A stretch of DNA of 64,000 nucleotides, from assembly GCF_016862195.1 (NCBI RefSeq), contig NZ_BOMM01000003.1, positions 1-64,000 on the forward strand, read 5' to 3'. Every line of letters begins with the position of its first letter. The stretch's first letter is position 1. This document shows positions 16,909 through 25,660 of this stretch, one piece after another. The notes beneath the pieces are model-generated. The model was not told where the DNA came from and did no database searches. It saw nothing but the letters and a program-made list of their open reading frames with translations. The stretch is from Paractinoplanes ferrugineus. Its GTDB lineage: Bacteria; Actinomycetota; Actinomycetes; Mycobacteriales; Micromonosporaceae. Both the position numbers and the translations under genes were made by a program.

Positions 16909-17760
16909 GTGGATCAGGTGCAGTTGACGACTTTCCAGGCCGTGGTGGAGACCGGAAGCTTCGAGGCCGCCGCCCGCCAGTTGCACGTCACGCCGTCGGC
17001 GGTGAGCCAGCGGATCAAGGCCCTGGAGAGCGCGGTCGGCCAGGTGCTCGTCCGGCGGGCGAAACCGTGCGTGGCGACGACGGCGGGGGAGGCACTGGTC
17101 CGGTTCGCCGGGCAGGTCGCGCTGCTGGAGCGCGAGGCGCTCGCCCAGGCCCGTGACCGCGCCCGCGTCTCGATCGTGGTCAACGCCGACTCGCTCTACC
17201 TGTGGTTCCTGCCGGCCCTGGCGGCGGTGCCCGGTCCGATGTACGAGTTGCACACCGACGACCAGGACTACACCGCCGACCGGCTGCGATCCGGCACAGC
17301 GATGGCGGCGGTGACCGCCGAGCACGTCCCGGTGCAAGGCTGCCGGATCGAAGCACTCGGCTCGATGCGCTACCTCGCGGTCGGCCCGTCGACCGACCTG
17401 TCGGACCTGGCGATGATCGTCTACAACCGCAAGGACCAGTTGCAGCACCGCTTCCTGGCCTCGATCCGCCGCCGGATCGATCCGCCCATCCATTACGTGC
17501 CCGCCGCGGCGTCCTTCGTCGACGCCATCCGATTCGGATTGGGCTGGGGCATGGTGCCGGAGCCGATCGCCCGAAAGGACATCGCCCTGGGCCACTACGT
17601 CGAAATAGCGCCCGGCACACATCTGGACGTGCCGCTCTATTGGCAATACTGGAAAATCGACTCGACGGTTCTGAAGGACCTGACCGCGGCCGTCAAATCA
17701 GCCGCCGCGCAGTTCCTCGACCGGCCCGCTCCCGACCCCCGGGCCGGAATCGCGGAGTAG
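16909..17760 (+). CDS. lysG: LysR-family regulator, LysG/ArgP type
   Basis: 283 residues. N-terminal winged helix (LTTFQAVVETGSFEAAARQLHVTPSAVSQRIKALE) and effector-binding domain with the ArgP/LysG features VVNADSLYLWFLPAL and ELHTDDQDYT. In this family the protein senses lysine or arginine and activates the divergent exporter. GTG at 16909. Convergent with dapD, 13 bp between stops. Confidence 0.88.
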   Translation: MDQVQLTTFQAVVETGSFEAAARQLHVTPSAVSQRIKALESAVGQVLVRRAKPCVATTAGEALVRFAGQVALLEREALAQARDRARVSIVVNADSLYLWFLPALAAVPGPMYELHTDDQDYTADRLRSGTAMAAVTAEHVPVQGCRIEALGSMRYLAVGPSTDLSDLAMIVYNRKDQLQHRFLASIRRRIDPPIHYVPAAASFVDAIRFGLGWGMVPEPIARKDIALGHYVEIAPGTHLDVPLYWQYWKIDSTVLKDLTAAVKSAAAQFLDRPAPDPRAGIAE

Positions 17761-17773
17761 CACGCGGTGGGCC

Positions 17774-18721
17774 TCAGTCGTTGGCGTGCAGGGCGGCGTT
17801 CAGCTCGATGCCCTGGCCCTGACGCGGCTTGGCCTCCAGGGCGCCGGTCACCGAGTTCTGCCAGAAGAGCAGGTTGTCCTGGCCGGAGAGCTCACGTGCC
17901 TTGACCACCCGGCCGTCCGGCAGGGTGACCTTGGAGCCGGCGGTGATGTAGATGCCGGCCGCCACCACGCAGTCGTCGCCGAGGGAGATGCCGATGCCGG
18001 CGTTGGCGCCGAGCAGGCTGCGCTCGCCGATGCTGACCCGGTCCTTCCCGCCGCCGGAGAGTGTGCCCATGATGGACGAACCGCCGCCGATGTCGGAACC
18101 GTCGCCCACCACGACGCCCTGCACGATGCGGCCCTCGACCATCGAGGTGCCGAGCGTGCCGGCGTTGAAGTTGACGAAGCCCTCGTGCATGACGGTGGTG
18201 CCGGCGGCCAGGTGGGCGCCGAGGCGCACCCGGTCGGCGTCGGCGATCCGCACGCCGGAGGGGACGACGTAATCGGTCATCCGCGGGAACTTGTCGACGC
18301 CGTAGACGGCCAGGTGACGGCCGCCGGCGCGCTCGATCAGGCGCAACTCGTCGACCCGGTCGGCGGGGCACGGGCCGGCCGAGGTCCAGGCCACGTTGGC
18401 CAGCGAGCCGAAGATGCCGTCCAGGTTCATCGCGTTGGGCCGGACCAGCCGGTGGGACAGCAGATGGAGGCGGAGGTAGGCGTCGGTGGCGTCCTTGATC
18501 GGGTCGACGAGCGAGCCGATCGTGACGCGGGCCTCAACCGTGGACAGGCCCGGAAGCGCACGCGGGCCGGTCAGCCCGGCCGGCAGCACCGGCGGCTCGG
18601 CCGGCGTCTCGCCCAGACCGAGGAAGCCCTCGGGGAACCAGGTGTCGAGCACCTGCCCGTCGGTCGTGACGGTCGCGAGGCCGATGCCCCACGCGGGCGA
18701 GGTCGAGATCACGGTGTCCAC
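17774..18721 (-). CDS. dapD: Tetrahydrodipicolinate N-succinyltransferase
   Basis: 315 residues of the actinobacterial DapD type. [22 protein letters not shown] opens the protein; the left-handed beta-helix segment includes [16 protein letters not shown] [10 protein letters not shown] and [21 protein letters not shown]. It succinylates tetrahydrodipicolinate in the succinylase branch of lysine/DAP synthesis. GTG at 18721 was chosen: TAGGGT lies 7 nt upstream, and a longer frame to 18868 would overlap the divergent dapE promoter and gene. Confidence 0.92.
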   Translation of the reverse strand: MDTVISTSPAWGIGLATVTTDGQVLDTWFPEGFLGLGETPAEPPVLPAGLTGPRALPGLSTVEARVTIGSLVDPIKDATDAYLRLHLLSHRLVRPNAMNLDGIFGSLANVAWTSAGPCPADRVDELRLIERAGGRHLAVYGVDKFPRMTDYVVPSGVRIADADRVRLGAHLAAGTTVMHEGFVNFNAGTLGTSMVEGRIVQGVVVGDGSDIGGGSSIMGTLSGGGKDRVSIGERSLLGANAGIGISLGDDCVVAAGIYITAGSKVTLPDGRVVKARELSGQDNLLFWQNSVTGALEAKPRQGQGIELNAALHAND

Positions 18722-18782
18722 GCCGGGAACCCTACTGGTAACTGGCGGGGGCCATTCACCCTGGCCCGGTATGGTGCGCCCT
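18722..18782. promoter_or_regulatory. Divergent leaderless promoters of dapD and dapE
   Basis: 61-bp intergenic region. On the minus strand TAGGGT (complement of 18729-18734) is 7 nt from the dapD GTG. On the plus strand TATGGT (18770-18775) is 7 nt from the dapE ATG. Neither gene has a Shine-Dalgarno sequence at a usable place. Confidence 0.6.
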
Positions 18783-19856
18783 ATGGCCAACCCGCTTACC
18801 CCGGACGTTCTGGCGGACCCGGTCGCGTTGACCCGCGCCCTGGTCGACGTCGAGTCCATGTCCCGCAACGAGAAGGAGATCGCCGATTACGTCGACGAGG
18901 TCCTGCGGCAGATCCCGCACCTGAGTGTGGACCGGCTCGGCAACACGGTGATGGCCCGGACGGATCTCGGGCGGGAACAGCGGGTGGTCCTCGCGGGTCA
19001 CCTCGACACGGTCGCGATCAACGACAACTTTCCATCGACTGTAGTCGATGATCTCATCTACGGCTGCGGCGCCTCCGACATGAAGTCCGGCACCGCGCTG
19101 GCCCTGCACCTGGCCGCCACGCTGCCCGACCCCGGCTACGACATCACCTACCTCTTCTACGAGGCCGAGGAGATCGAGTCGAGATACAACGGTCTGGCGC
19201 TGGTCGCCGAGTCCCGGCCGGAGTGGCTGCTCGCCGACTTCGCGGTGCTGCTCGAGCCGACCTACGGCGTGGTCGAGGCGGGCTGCCAGGGCACCCTGCG
19301 GGTGTCGGTGCGCACCACCGGCCGGCGGGCCCACACCGCCCGCGCCTGGCGCGGGGTCAACGCGATCCACGCGGCCGGCGAGGTGCTGCGGCGGCTTTCG
19401 GATTACCGGCCCCGCACGGTCACTATCGACGGCTGTACGTACCGGGAAGGCCTGAGCGCGGTACGCGTCTCGGGTGGCGTGGCCGGCAACGTGGTGCCCG
19501 ACGAGTGTGTCGTCGAGGTCAACATGCGGTTCGCGCCGGATCGCACCGAGAAGCAGGCGCTCGAACACGTGCACGAGATCTTCGACGGTTACGAGCTGGA
19601 GCTGACCGATTCGGCACCCGGCGCACTGCCCGGTCTCACCGCCGCGCCGGCCCGGGAGTTCCTCACCGCCGTCGGCGCCGAGCCGGCCGCGAAGCTGGGC
19701 TGGACCGACGTGGCCCGGTTCGCCGCGCTGGGCATCCCGGCGCTCAACTACGGCCCGGGTGACCCGCTGCTGGCGCACGCCCCGGACGAGCACGTGGAGA
19801 TCGGCAAGATCCGGGACGGTGCGGCCACGCTGCACCGATGGCTTGCGTCTGACTGA
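18783..19856 (+). CDS. dapE: Succinyl-diaminopimelate desuccinylase
   Basis: 357-residue M20 metallopeptidase-fold enzyme. Metal and catalytic motifs: [24 protein letters not shown] (catalytic and ligand Glu) and LLEPT. It hydrolyses N-succinyl-LL-DAP to LL-DAP plus succinate, the step after DapC. ATG at 18783 with leaderless-type -10. Together with dapC, dapD and the lysE/lysG pair it makes this a lysine-metabolism neighbourhood. Confidence 0.93.
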   Translation: MANPLTPDVLADPVALTRALVDVESMSRNEKEIADYVDEVLRQIPHLSVDRLGNTVMARTDLGREQRVVLAGHLDTVAINDNFPSTVVDDLIYGCGASDMKSGTALALHLAATLPDPGYDITYLFYEAEEIESRYNGLALVAESRPEWLLADFAVLLEPTYGVVEAGCQGTLRVSVRTTGRRAHTARAWRGVNAIHAAGEVLRRLSDYRPRTVTIDGCTYREGLSAVRVSGGVAGNVVPDECVVEVNMRFAPDRTEKQALEHVHEIFDGYELELTDSAPGALPGLTAAPAREFLTAVGAEPAAKLGWTDVARFAALGIPALNYGPGDPLLAHAPDEHVEIGKIRDGAATLHRWLASD

Positions 19857-19860
19857 GAGG

Positions 19861-20037
19861 TCAGATGGCCGACGCCGACACCCGGCCGATGGCCCGCAGA
19901 GCCTGGGGCGGGATCTCCACCGTGCGTTCCGGATCACTGGCCTGGGCGGCGCGAGCCACCCGGCGCTCCTCGACCACCAGCTGGATGCGCCGCTGCATGC
20001 GACGCTGCGCCTTCAACTGCTCGTGTCGGTTCGTCAC
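19861..20037 (-). CDS. Small conserved-looking basic protein
   Basis: 58 residues from a GTG at 20037 with GAGGAG five nt upstream. Starts VTNRHEQLKAQRRMQRRIQ and ends RAIGRVSASAI; Arg-rich N-terminal helix, then TVEIPPQALRAIG. Convergent with dapE, 4 bp between stops. Too short for easy detection, but the ribosome binding site and codon pattern support it. Function unknown. Confidence 0.6.
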   Translation of the reverse strand: MTNRHEQLKAQRRMQRRIQLVVEERRVARAAQASDPERTVEIPPQALRAIGRVSASAI

Positions 20038-20186
20038 GGTGGCTCCTCTGCCCAGGAGCCCGGATGGTGACCGGGCGCCGTGCTTGCCGTCGATTTCGGT
20101 AACAGTACAGACGCTTCAGAGCTACCGTCCGTTGCTTCAATCTGGCAAAAAGGCAAGCCGGTCGCAATCCTCTTACCGAAACCCAA

Positions 20187-20230
20187 CCGGTTATTCACCG
20201 GTTACTGACCGTCCGCACTACCTTGGTGGC
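20187..20230 (+). promoter_or_regulatory. Promoter region of the LOG gene pair
   Basis: Direct repeat CCGGTTA at 20187-20193 and 20198-20204 (11 bp apart, one helical turn), then TACCTT (20219-20224) exactly 6 nt before the ATG at 20231. The repeat may be a regulator site; the rest is leaderless promoter geometry. Confidence 0.4.
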
Positions 20231-21010
20231 ATGACGGACAGCACCAACGGGCGACGGCGGGTGGGGGCGGAGCGTCATCGCGGAGCGGTCACACTCCGCC
20301 GCGAGTCCATCCCGCCGAGCACCGCCGACGAGAAACTGCTCGACTCCCATCACCGCGGCGAGTGGAAGACCAAGGACGCCTGGCGGGCCTTGCGCATCCT
20401 GTCCGAGTTCGTCGAGGGCTTCGACACCCTGGCCGACCTGCCGCCCGCGGTGAGCGTCTTCGGCTCCGCCCGCAGCACCCCCGACAGCCCCGAGTGCGAA
20501 CTGGCCGCCGATCTCGGTGCCGCCCTCGCCGAGGCGGGCTACGCGGTGATCACCGGCGGCGGGCCGGGCGTGATGGAGGCGGCCAACCGGGGCGCCACCG
20601 AGGCCGGCGGCATGTCGGTGGGCCTCGGCATCGAGCTCCCGTTCGAGCAGGGCCTCAACGACTGGGTCGACATCGGCATCGACTTCCGCTATTTCTTCGT
20701 CCGCAAGACCATGTTCGTCAAGTACGCCCAGGCGTTCGTCGTCCTGCCCGGCGGGTACGGCACGCTCGACGAGCTGTTCGAGGCGATCACGTTGGTGCAG
20801 ACCAAGAAGGTCACCCGCTTCCCGGTGATCCTGATGGGCGTCGACTACTGGACCGGCCTGCTCGAGTGGATCAAGTCGACCCTGCTGAAGGGCGGCAAGA
20901 TCAGCGAGGCCGACCTGGAACTCATCCAGGTGACCGACGACGTCGACGAGGCGGTACAGATAATCGTGGACGCCGACGCGGCACTCGCCGAGGCCAACGG
21001 GAACCGGTGA
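20231..21010 (+). CDS. LOG-family (TIGR00730) protein, first paralogue
   Basis: 259 residues with the Rossmann-fold LOG signature: SVFGSARS, VITGGGPGVMEAANRGA and PGGYGTLDELFE (about residues 173-184). Family members hydrolyse nucleoside 5'-monophosphates to base and ribose 5-phosphate; in plants and some bacteria this releases cytokinins. A ~60-residue basic N-terminal extension distinguishes it from the following paralogue. Two bp separate the genes. Confidence 0.85.
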   Translation: MTDSTNGRRRVGAERHRGAVTLRRESIPPSTADEKLLDSHHRGEWKTKDAWRALRILSEFVEGFDTLADLPPAVSVFGSARSTPDSPECELAADLGAALAEAGYAVITGGGPGVMEAANRGATEAGGMSVGLGIELPFEQGLNDWVDIGIDFRYFFVRKTMFVKYAQAFVVLPGGYGTLDELFEAITLVQTKKVTRFPVILMGVDYWTGLLEWIKSTLLKGGKISEADLELIQVTDDVDEAVQIIVDADAALAEANGNR

Positions 21011-21011
21011 C

Positions 21012-21566
21012 ATGGCTGCCATCTGTGTGTTCTGCGCGTCGTCCAGCACCCTCGAACCGAAGTGGCTCGACCTGGCCACCCGTACCGGAAATGAATTGGC
21101 CGCCCGCGGGCACAGCCTCGTCTCCGGGGGCGGCTGCGTCGGCATGATGGGCGCCGTCGCCGACGGCGCCCGAGCCGGCGGGGCGCACACCCTCGGGGTG
21201 ATCCCGCAGTCCCTGGTCGACCTCGAGGTGGCCGACATGTCGTCGGACGAGCTGGTCGTCACCGCCGACATGGGCGCCCGCAAGAACATCATGATCGAGC
21301 GCTCGGACGCGTTCCTCACGCTGCCCGGCGGCCTCGGCACGCTCGACGAGTTGTTCGAGGTGTGGACCACGGCCACGCTCGACCTGCACGCCAAGCCGAT
21401 CGTGCTGCTCGACCCGGACGGCTTCTACGACGGCATGCTGCGCTGGCTGGACCAACTGGCCGACACCGCGTTCGTGCGGACGTCGGCGCTGGAGAAGGTC
21501 GTGATCGCCAAGTCGATCGGCGCCGCCCTCGACGAGATCGAGGGGCGTCTGAGCGCAACCGGGTGA
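21012..21566 (+). CDS. LOG-family (TIGR00730) protein, second paralogue
   Basis: 184 residues: ICVFCASSSTLEPKW, LVSGGGCVGMMGAVADGA, MGARKNIMIERSDAFLTLPGGLGTLDELFEV. This is the compact form closest to characterised cytokinin riboside 5'-monophosphate phosphoribohydrolases. Clearly paralogous to its upstream neighbour, sharing the GGG and PGGxGTxxE motifs. Co-transcribed. The specific substrate is not known from sequence. Confidence 0.85.
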   Translation: MAAICVFCASSSTLEPKWLDLATRTGNELAARGHSLVSGGGCVGMMGAVADGARAGGAHTLGVIPQSLVDLEVADMSSDELVVTADMGARKNIMIERSDAFLTLPGGLGTLDELFEVWTTATLDLHAKPIVLLDPDGFYDGMLRWLDQLADTAFVRTSALEKVVIAKSIGAALDEIEGRLSATG

Positions 21567-21652
21567 CCACGCCCGCCGGATGAATCGCGCCGGGTGGGTG
21601 TCACCGGACCGCCCCGCGAAGAACGTCGTACCCCCGTGGTTTCCTAGATGCC

Positions 21653-24600
21653 GTGAGCGCGCCGGTCAGCAACCCAGCGGTGCGCCGGCCGGCCTACCGC
21701 CTGGTCCGGCGCCCCCGGCCGGCCGTGCCCACGTTGCGCCCCGACGAGCTGCAGCGCTATGTGGCGGGCCACGTCGACGGTCCCCTCCTGGTGATCGGCG
21801 GCCCCGGCACCGGCAAGACCACCACGCTCGTCGAGTCGGTCGCCGCCCGCATCGCCGAGGGTGTCGACCCCGAGCACATCCTGGTGCTGACCTTCGGCCG
21901 CCGGGGGGCGACCGCCCTGCGTGACCGCATCGAGGCCCGCATCGCCGACGACCCCGGCCGCATCGTGCACGAGCCTTTGGTGCGCACCTTCCACGCGTAC
22001 GCGTTCGCTCTGCTGCGCCGAGCCGCCGCCGAACGAGGTGAGCCGTCCCCGCGCCTGCTCACCGGCCCCGAGCAAGACCTGATCATCCGTGAACTCCTGC
22101 AGGTCGTCGGGGACGACGAGGCCACCGACGAGATCAACTGGCCGGAGTCCCTGCGCCCGGCCCTGCCCACCAAGGCGTTCGCCCAGCAGCTGCGCGACCT
22201 GATGCAGCGAGCCGCCGAGCGCGGTGTCGACGCCGCCGAGCTGGCCCGCATCGGCGAGCGGGTGGGCCGAGCCGACTGGCCCGCCGCCGCCCGCTTCCTG
22301 CGGCAATACGTCGCGGTCCTGGCCCTGCGCGACGTCACCACCCGCGGCTCGGCCGCCTACGACCCGGCCGAGCTGGTGCGAGCGGCATCCGGCCTGCTCG
22401 CCGACGACCCGTCCCTGCTGGCCGCCGAGCGTGACCGCCTGGCCTACGTCTACGTCGACGAGCTGGCCGACACCGACCCCGCCCAGATCGAGCTGCTCCA
22501 CCTGGTCGCCGGCGGCGGCAAGCCCCTTGTCGCATTCGCCGATCCGGATTCCTCGATCTACGGCTTCCGCGGCGCCGACCCGACAGTGGTCTCCTCCTTC
22601 CCCCAGCATTTCCGCACCGCCTCCGGCGCCGTGGCCGAGGTGATCACCCTCCACACGAATTACCGGGCGACGCCCCCGCTGCTGACCTCCACCACACTCG
22701 TGGCCCGCCACATGCGAGGCCCGATCAAACACCGCCCGATGCACCCCCCACCCCCGGAGCCCCCCACCCCTCCACCCGCTCCGCCACCTGCTGGCCCCGC
22801 TCCTGCTTCGCCCGCCCCTGCTTCGCCCGCATCCACTGGACCGGTCTCCTCGGCACCCGGTGAGCCCGCCTCGACCCCACCGGGCCGGCTTGCGGCGAGC
22901 GGCGGGAGTGCGCTTGCGGTCGACGCCGGCCGGAGCGATCCGACCGCCGGCGCTGGGGCTGGGACGGGGGCGGCGGTGGTGCGGACCTTCCGGTCACCGA
23001 CCGCGGAGACTGCCTATGTCGCGCATGCTCTGCGCGAGGCCCACCTTCTCGATCGGATTCCATGGTCGCGGATGGCGGTGGTGCTTCGGTCCACCTCGTT
23101 GCAGCTGCCCTCCATGCAGCGGGCGCTGGCCGCCGCCGGCGTGCCGACCGTGACGCACGCCGAAGACCTGCCGCTGCATCTGCAACCAGCGGTGGCGCCG
23201 TTCCTGCTTCTCCTTCGGTGTGCGCTGCAGCCTGAGCTGCTCGATGAGGAAGCCGCCGTCGCTCTGCTGCACTCGCCGCTCGGTGGCGCCGATCCGCTGG
23301 CCGAACGGCGGCTCCGCCAGGGGCTTCGGGCGCTGGCGCTGGCCGCGGGTGACCGGCGGCCGTCCGGCGAGCTGCTGGTCGACTCGGTGCGTGACCCGGC
23401 CGGGCTCGACATGGTGGAACGCCGCTGGGCCAAACCGGCACAAACCGTGGCCCGACTTCTGGCCACCGCCCGCGAGGCGGCCGCCGCTCCGGGCGCGACA
23501 GCCGAGCAGGTGCTCTGGACGGTCTGGCAGGAAAGCGGACTCAACGAACGCTGGTACGGCCTGAGCACCCGCCCGCTCGCCTCCGACGATCCCGATGCCG
23601 GGCGGGCACGGCAGTGGCGAGCCGAAGCCGCCGACCGTGACCTCGACTCGATGGTGGTGCTGTTCGACGCGGCGGCCCGGTTCGTCGACCGGCTGCCCGG
23701 CGCGCGTACCGAGGTCTTCCTCGACCACGTGCTCGGCCAGGACCTGCCGGCCGACTCCATCGCCCCCAGCGCCGACCGTGGCGAGGCTGTCCGGCTGCTC
23801 ACCGCGCACGCCGCCAAGGGCCTCGAGTGGGACGTGGTGGTGCTGGCCGGCGTGCAGGAAGGCATCTGGCCCGATCTGCGACTGCGCGGCAGCCTGCTCG
23901 GCTCCGAGCGGCTGATCGACTACCTGGCCGGCCGGGCCACCAGCGGCCCGGCCGCCGTCGTCGGCGAGACGTCCGCATTGCTCGACGAGGAGCGCCGCCT
24001 CTTCTACGTAGCCACCACCCGAGCCCGCCGCCAACTGATCGTCACCGCCGTGGCCTCGGCCGGCGTGGGCGGTTCCGAGGGCGAGGAACAGCCAAGCCGC
24101 TTCCTGACCGAGCTGGCCGTCGCCATCCCCGGCCGCACCCCCGACTCCCCGGGCGCCCCGGGCCCCGACACCCCGCCCCCACCCGACCCATGGGACACCG
24201 ACCCGGACGGCCCGACCGACCCGGACGGCCCGACCGACCCGGACAGCCCCGACGGTCCGGTCGGCCCTGGCGGCCCGAACAACTCGGCCGGCCCAGCCGG
24301 CCCCGGCGGCCCGGACAACCCGGACGGCCCGGTAAGCCCCGCTGACTCGGCCGGCCCGAACAATCCGGTGCGGGCGGAGGAGGCCTCGGCGGGGCGGGAT
24401 GACTCCTCGGGTCCGGGCTCGCCGGCCGTCTCGGTCGAGACCGATCCGTGGGAGCTGGACCCGGATGGGCGGCCCGCGTCGGACGGCCCGGAGCGGGCGG
24501 TGGGAAGCGATCCGGGCCGGGTGGACAAATCGCCCGCGGTGGCCCTGGTCGGGCCGGACGGGCGGGAGCATGTCGTCGAGCCGGGGCCGGGGGAGAGCTC

Positions 24601-25660
24601 GGAACCGCCGGTCGGGGGCGGGGATGCGGCGTCGGCGGTGACGGAGCGGGTCGATGCGGCCATCGAGCTTCCGGTCGGGCGGGCGCCACGTGCTCTGACG
24701 CTGGCGGGACTGGTCGCCGAACTGCGTACCGTCGTGGTGGCGAAGGACGAGACGCCCAGCCGGCGGCGCGCGGCGGCGGCTGAGCTCGCCCGGCTGGCGG
24801 CTTCCGGGGTGCCGGGCGCTCATCCGGACGAGTGGTGGGGGCTTCGGCCGCTCAGTGACGACCGTCCCCTCGTCGACGAGGGGCAGCCGGTCAAGGTCAC
24901 CCCCTCCTCGATGGAGAGTGCGCTTCGCTGCAGTCTGCGCTGGCTGCTCGAACGTCATGGCGGGTCGGCGCCGGCCGGGCCGGCGCAGGGTGTGGGCAAC
25001 CTGGTGCACGCGGCCGCGATGCTGGCCGAGGACGCCAACGCCGATCGGGAGAAGCTCGTCGAGTACGTGTCGGCCCGGTTCGACGCCATCGAGCTGGCCG
25101 CGCGCTGGCTGGCCGGCCCAGAGCAGGAGCGGGCCCAGGGCATGGTGGACAAGCTGCTTCGCTGGCTGGCCGTCAATCCGCGGCGGTTGCTGGCGATCGA
25201 GCACGAGTTCACGGTTCGGCTCGAGGACGAGACGCGGCCCATTCAGCTCACCGGGCGGGTCGACCGGCTCGAGATCGACGAGGAGGGCCGGCTCGTCGTC
25301 GTCGACTTGAAGACCGGCAAGAGCACCACTGTGTCGTCGGCCGACCTGGAAGAGCACGCCCAGCTGGCCGGCTATCAGGCGGCGGTGGAGGCGGGCGCGT
25401 TCGCCGACTACGGGGCGCAGAGCGGCGGCGCGGCGCTCGTGCAGCTCGGGCCGGGCAAGGATGCACGGGAGCAGATGCAGTTGCCGCTCGCCGAGGCGGT
25501 CGATCCGCAGTGGGCGCACGCGATGGTCAAGCGGACCGCTGAGACGATGGCGGCCTCCACTTTCTCGGCCGTGGCCAACAGCCGGTGCCGCGTCTGCCCG
25601 GTCCGCACGAGTTGCCCGATTTCCGGCAAGGGACGTCAGGTAGTAGAAGATACGCAGTGA
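21653..25660 (+). CDS. adnA: AdnA helicase-nuclease subunit
   Basis: 1335-residue UvrD-type helicase with a C-terminal RecB-like nuclease, the AdnA subunit of the AdnAB end-resection machine. Walker A GGPGTGKTT at residues 49-57; motif II is DELAD rather than DEYQD; TAHAAKGLEWDVVVLAG is a late helicase motif. Nuclease motif DLKTGKS, with an iron-sulfur Cys set (ALRCSL plus CRVCPVRTSC). Two low-complexity inserts, at about residues 361-444 (Pro/Ala) and 826-1013 (Pro/Gly/Asp repeats), make it longer than the ~1050-1100 residues usual for mycobacterial AdnA. GTG start at 21653; GTGA overlap with adnB. Confidence 0.9.
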   Translation: MSAPVSNPAVRRPAYRLVRRPRPAVPTLRPDELQRYVAGHVDGPLLVIGGPGTGKTTTLVESVAARIAEGVDPEHILVLTFGRRGATALRDRIEARIADDPGRIVHEPLVRTFHAYAFALLRRAAAERGEPSPRLLTGPEQDLIIRELLQVVGDDEATDEINWPESLRPALPTKAFAQQLRDLMQRAAERGVDAAELARIGERVGRADWPAAARFLRQYVAVLALRDVTTRGSAAYDPAELVRAASGLLADDPSLLAAERDRLAYVYVDELADTDPAQIELLHLVAGGGKPLVAFADPDSSIYGFRGADPTVVSSFPQHFRTASGAVAEVITLHTNYRATPPLLTSTTLVARHMRGPIKHRPMHPPPPEPPTPPPAPPPAGPAPASPAPASPASTGPVSSAPGEPASTPPGRLAASGGSALAVDAGRSDPTAGAGAGTGAAVVRTFRSPTAETAYVAHALREAHLLDRIPWSRMAVVLRSTSLQLPSMQRALAAAGVPTVTHAEDLPLHLQPAVAPFLLLLRCALQPELLDEEAAVALLHSPLGGADPLAERRLRQGLRALALAAGDRRPSGELLVDSVRDPAGLDMVERRWAKPAQTVARLLATAREAAAAPGATAEQVLWTVWQESGLNERWYGLSTRPLASDDPDAGRARQWRAEAADRDLDSMVVLFDAAARFVDRLPGARTEVFLDHVLGQDLPADSIAPSADRGEAVRLLTAHAAKGLEWDVVVLAGVQEGIWPDLRLRGSLLGSERLIDYLAGRATSGPAAVVGETSALLDEERRLFYVATTRARRQLIVTAVASAGVGGSEGEEQPSRFLTELAVAIPGRTPDSPGAPGPDTPPPPDPWDTDPDGPTDPDGPTDPDSPDGPVGPGGPNNSAGPAGPGGPDNPDGPVSPADSAGPNNPVRAEEASAGRDDSSGPGSPAVSVETDPWELDPDGRPASDGPERAVGSDPGRVDKSPAVALVGPDGREHVVEPGPGESSEPPVGGGDAASAVTERVDAAIELPVGRAPRALTLAGLVAELRTVVVAKDETPSRRRAAAAELARLAASGVPGAHPDEWWGLRPLSDDRPLVDEGQPVKVTPSSMESALRCSLRWLLERHGGSAPAGPAQGVGNLVHAAAMLAEDANADREKLVEYVSARFDAIELAARWLAGPEQERAQGMVDKLLRWLAVNPRRLLAIEHEFTVRLEDETRPIQLTGRVDRLEIDEEGRLVVVDLKTGKSTTVSSADLEEHAQLAGYQAAVEAGAFADYGAQSGGAALVQLGPGKDAREQMQLPLAEAVDPQWAHAMVKRTAETMAASTFSAVANSRCRVCPVRTSCPISGKGRQVVEDTQ
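24203..24360. repeat. 18-bp tandem repeat region in adnA
   Basis: Two exact 18-bp units (24203-24220 and 24221-24238, CCGGACGGCCCGACCGAC) followed by degenerate CCGGACRGCC/GGCCCG units to about 24360. Encodes DPDGPT and (P/A)GGP-(D/N)NP(D/A) repeats in the disordered insert of AdnA. Confidence 0.7.

Noticed and set aside
19865..20230. N-terminal extension of the first LOG protein to 19865
   Set aside because: That stretch is antisense to the small GTG-started gene at 19861-20037, and the ATG at 20231 has the leaderless promoter geometry.
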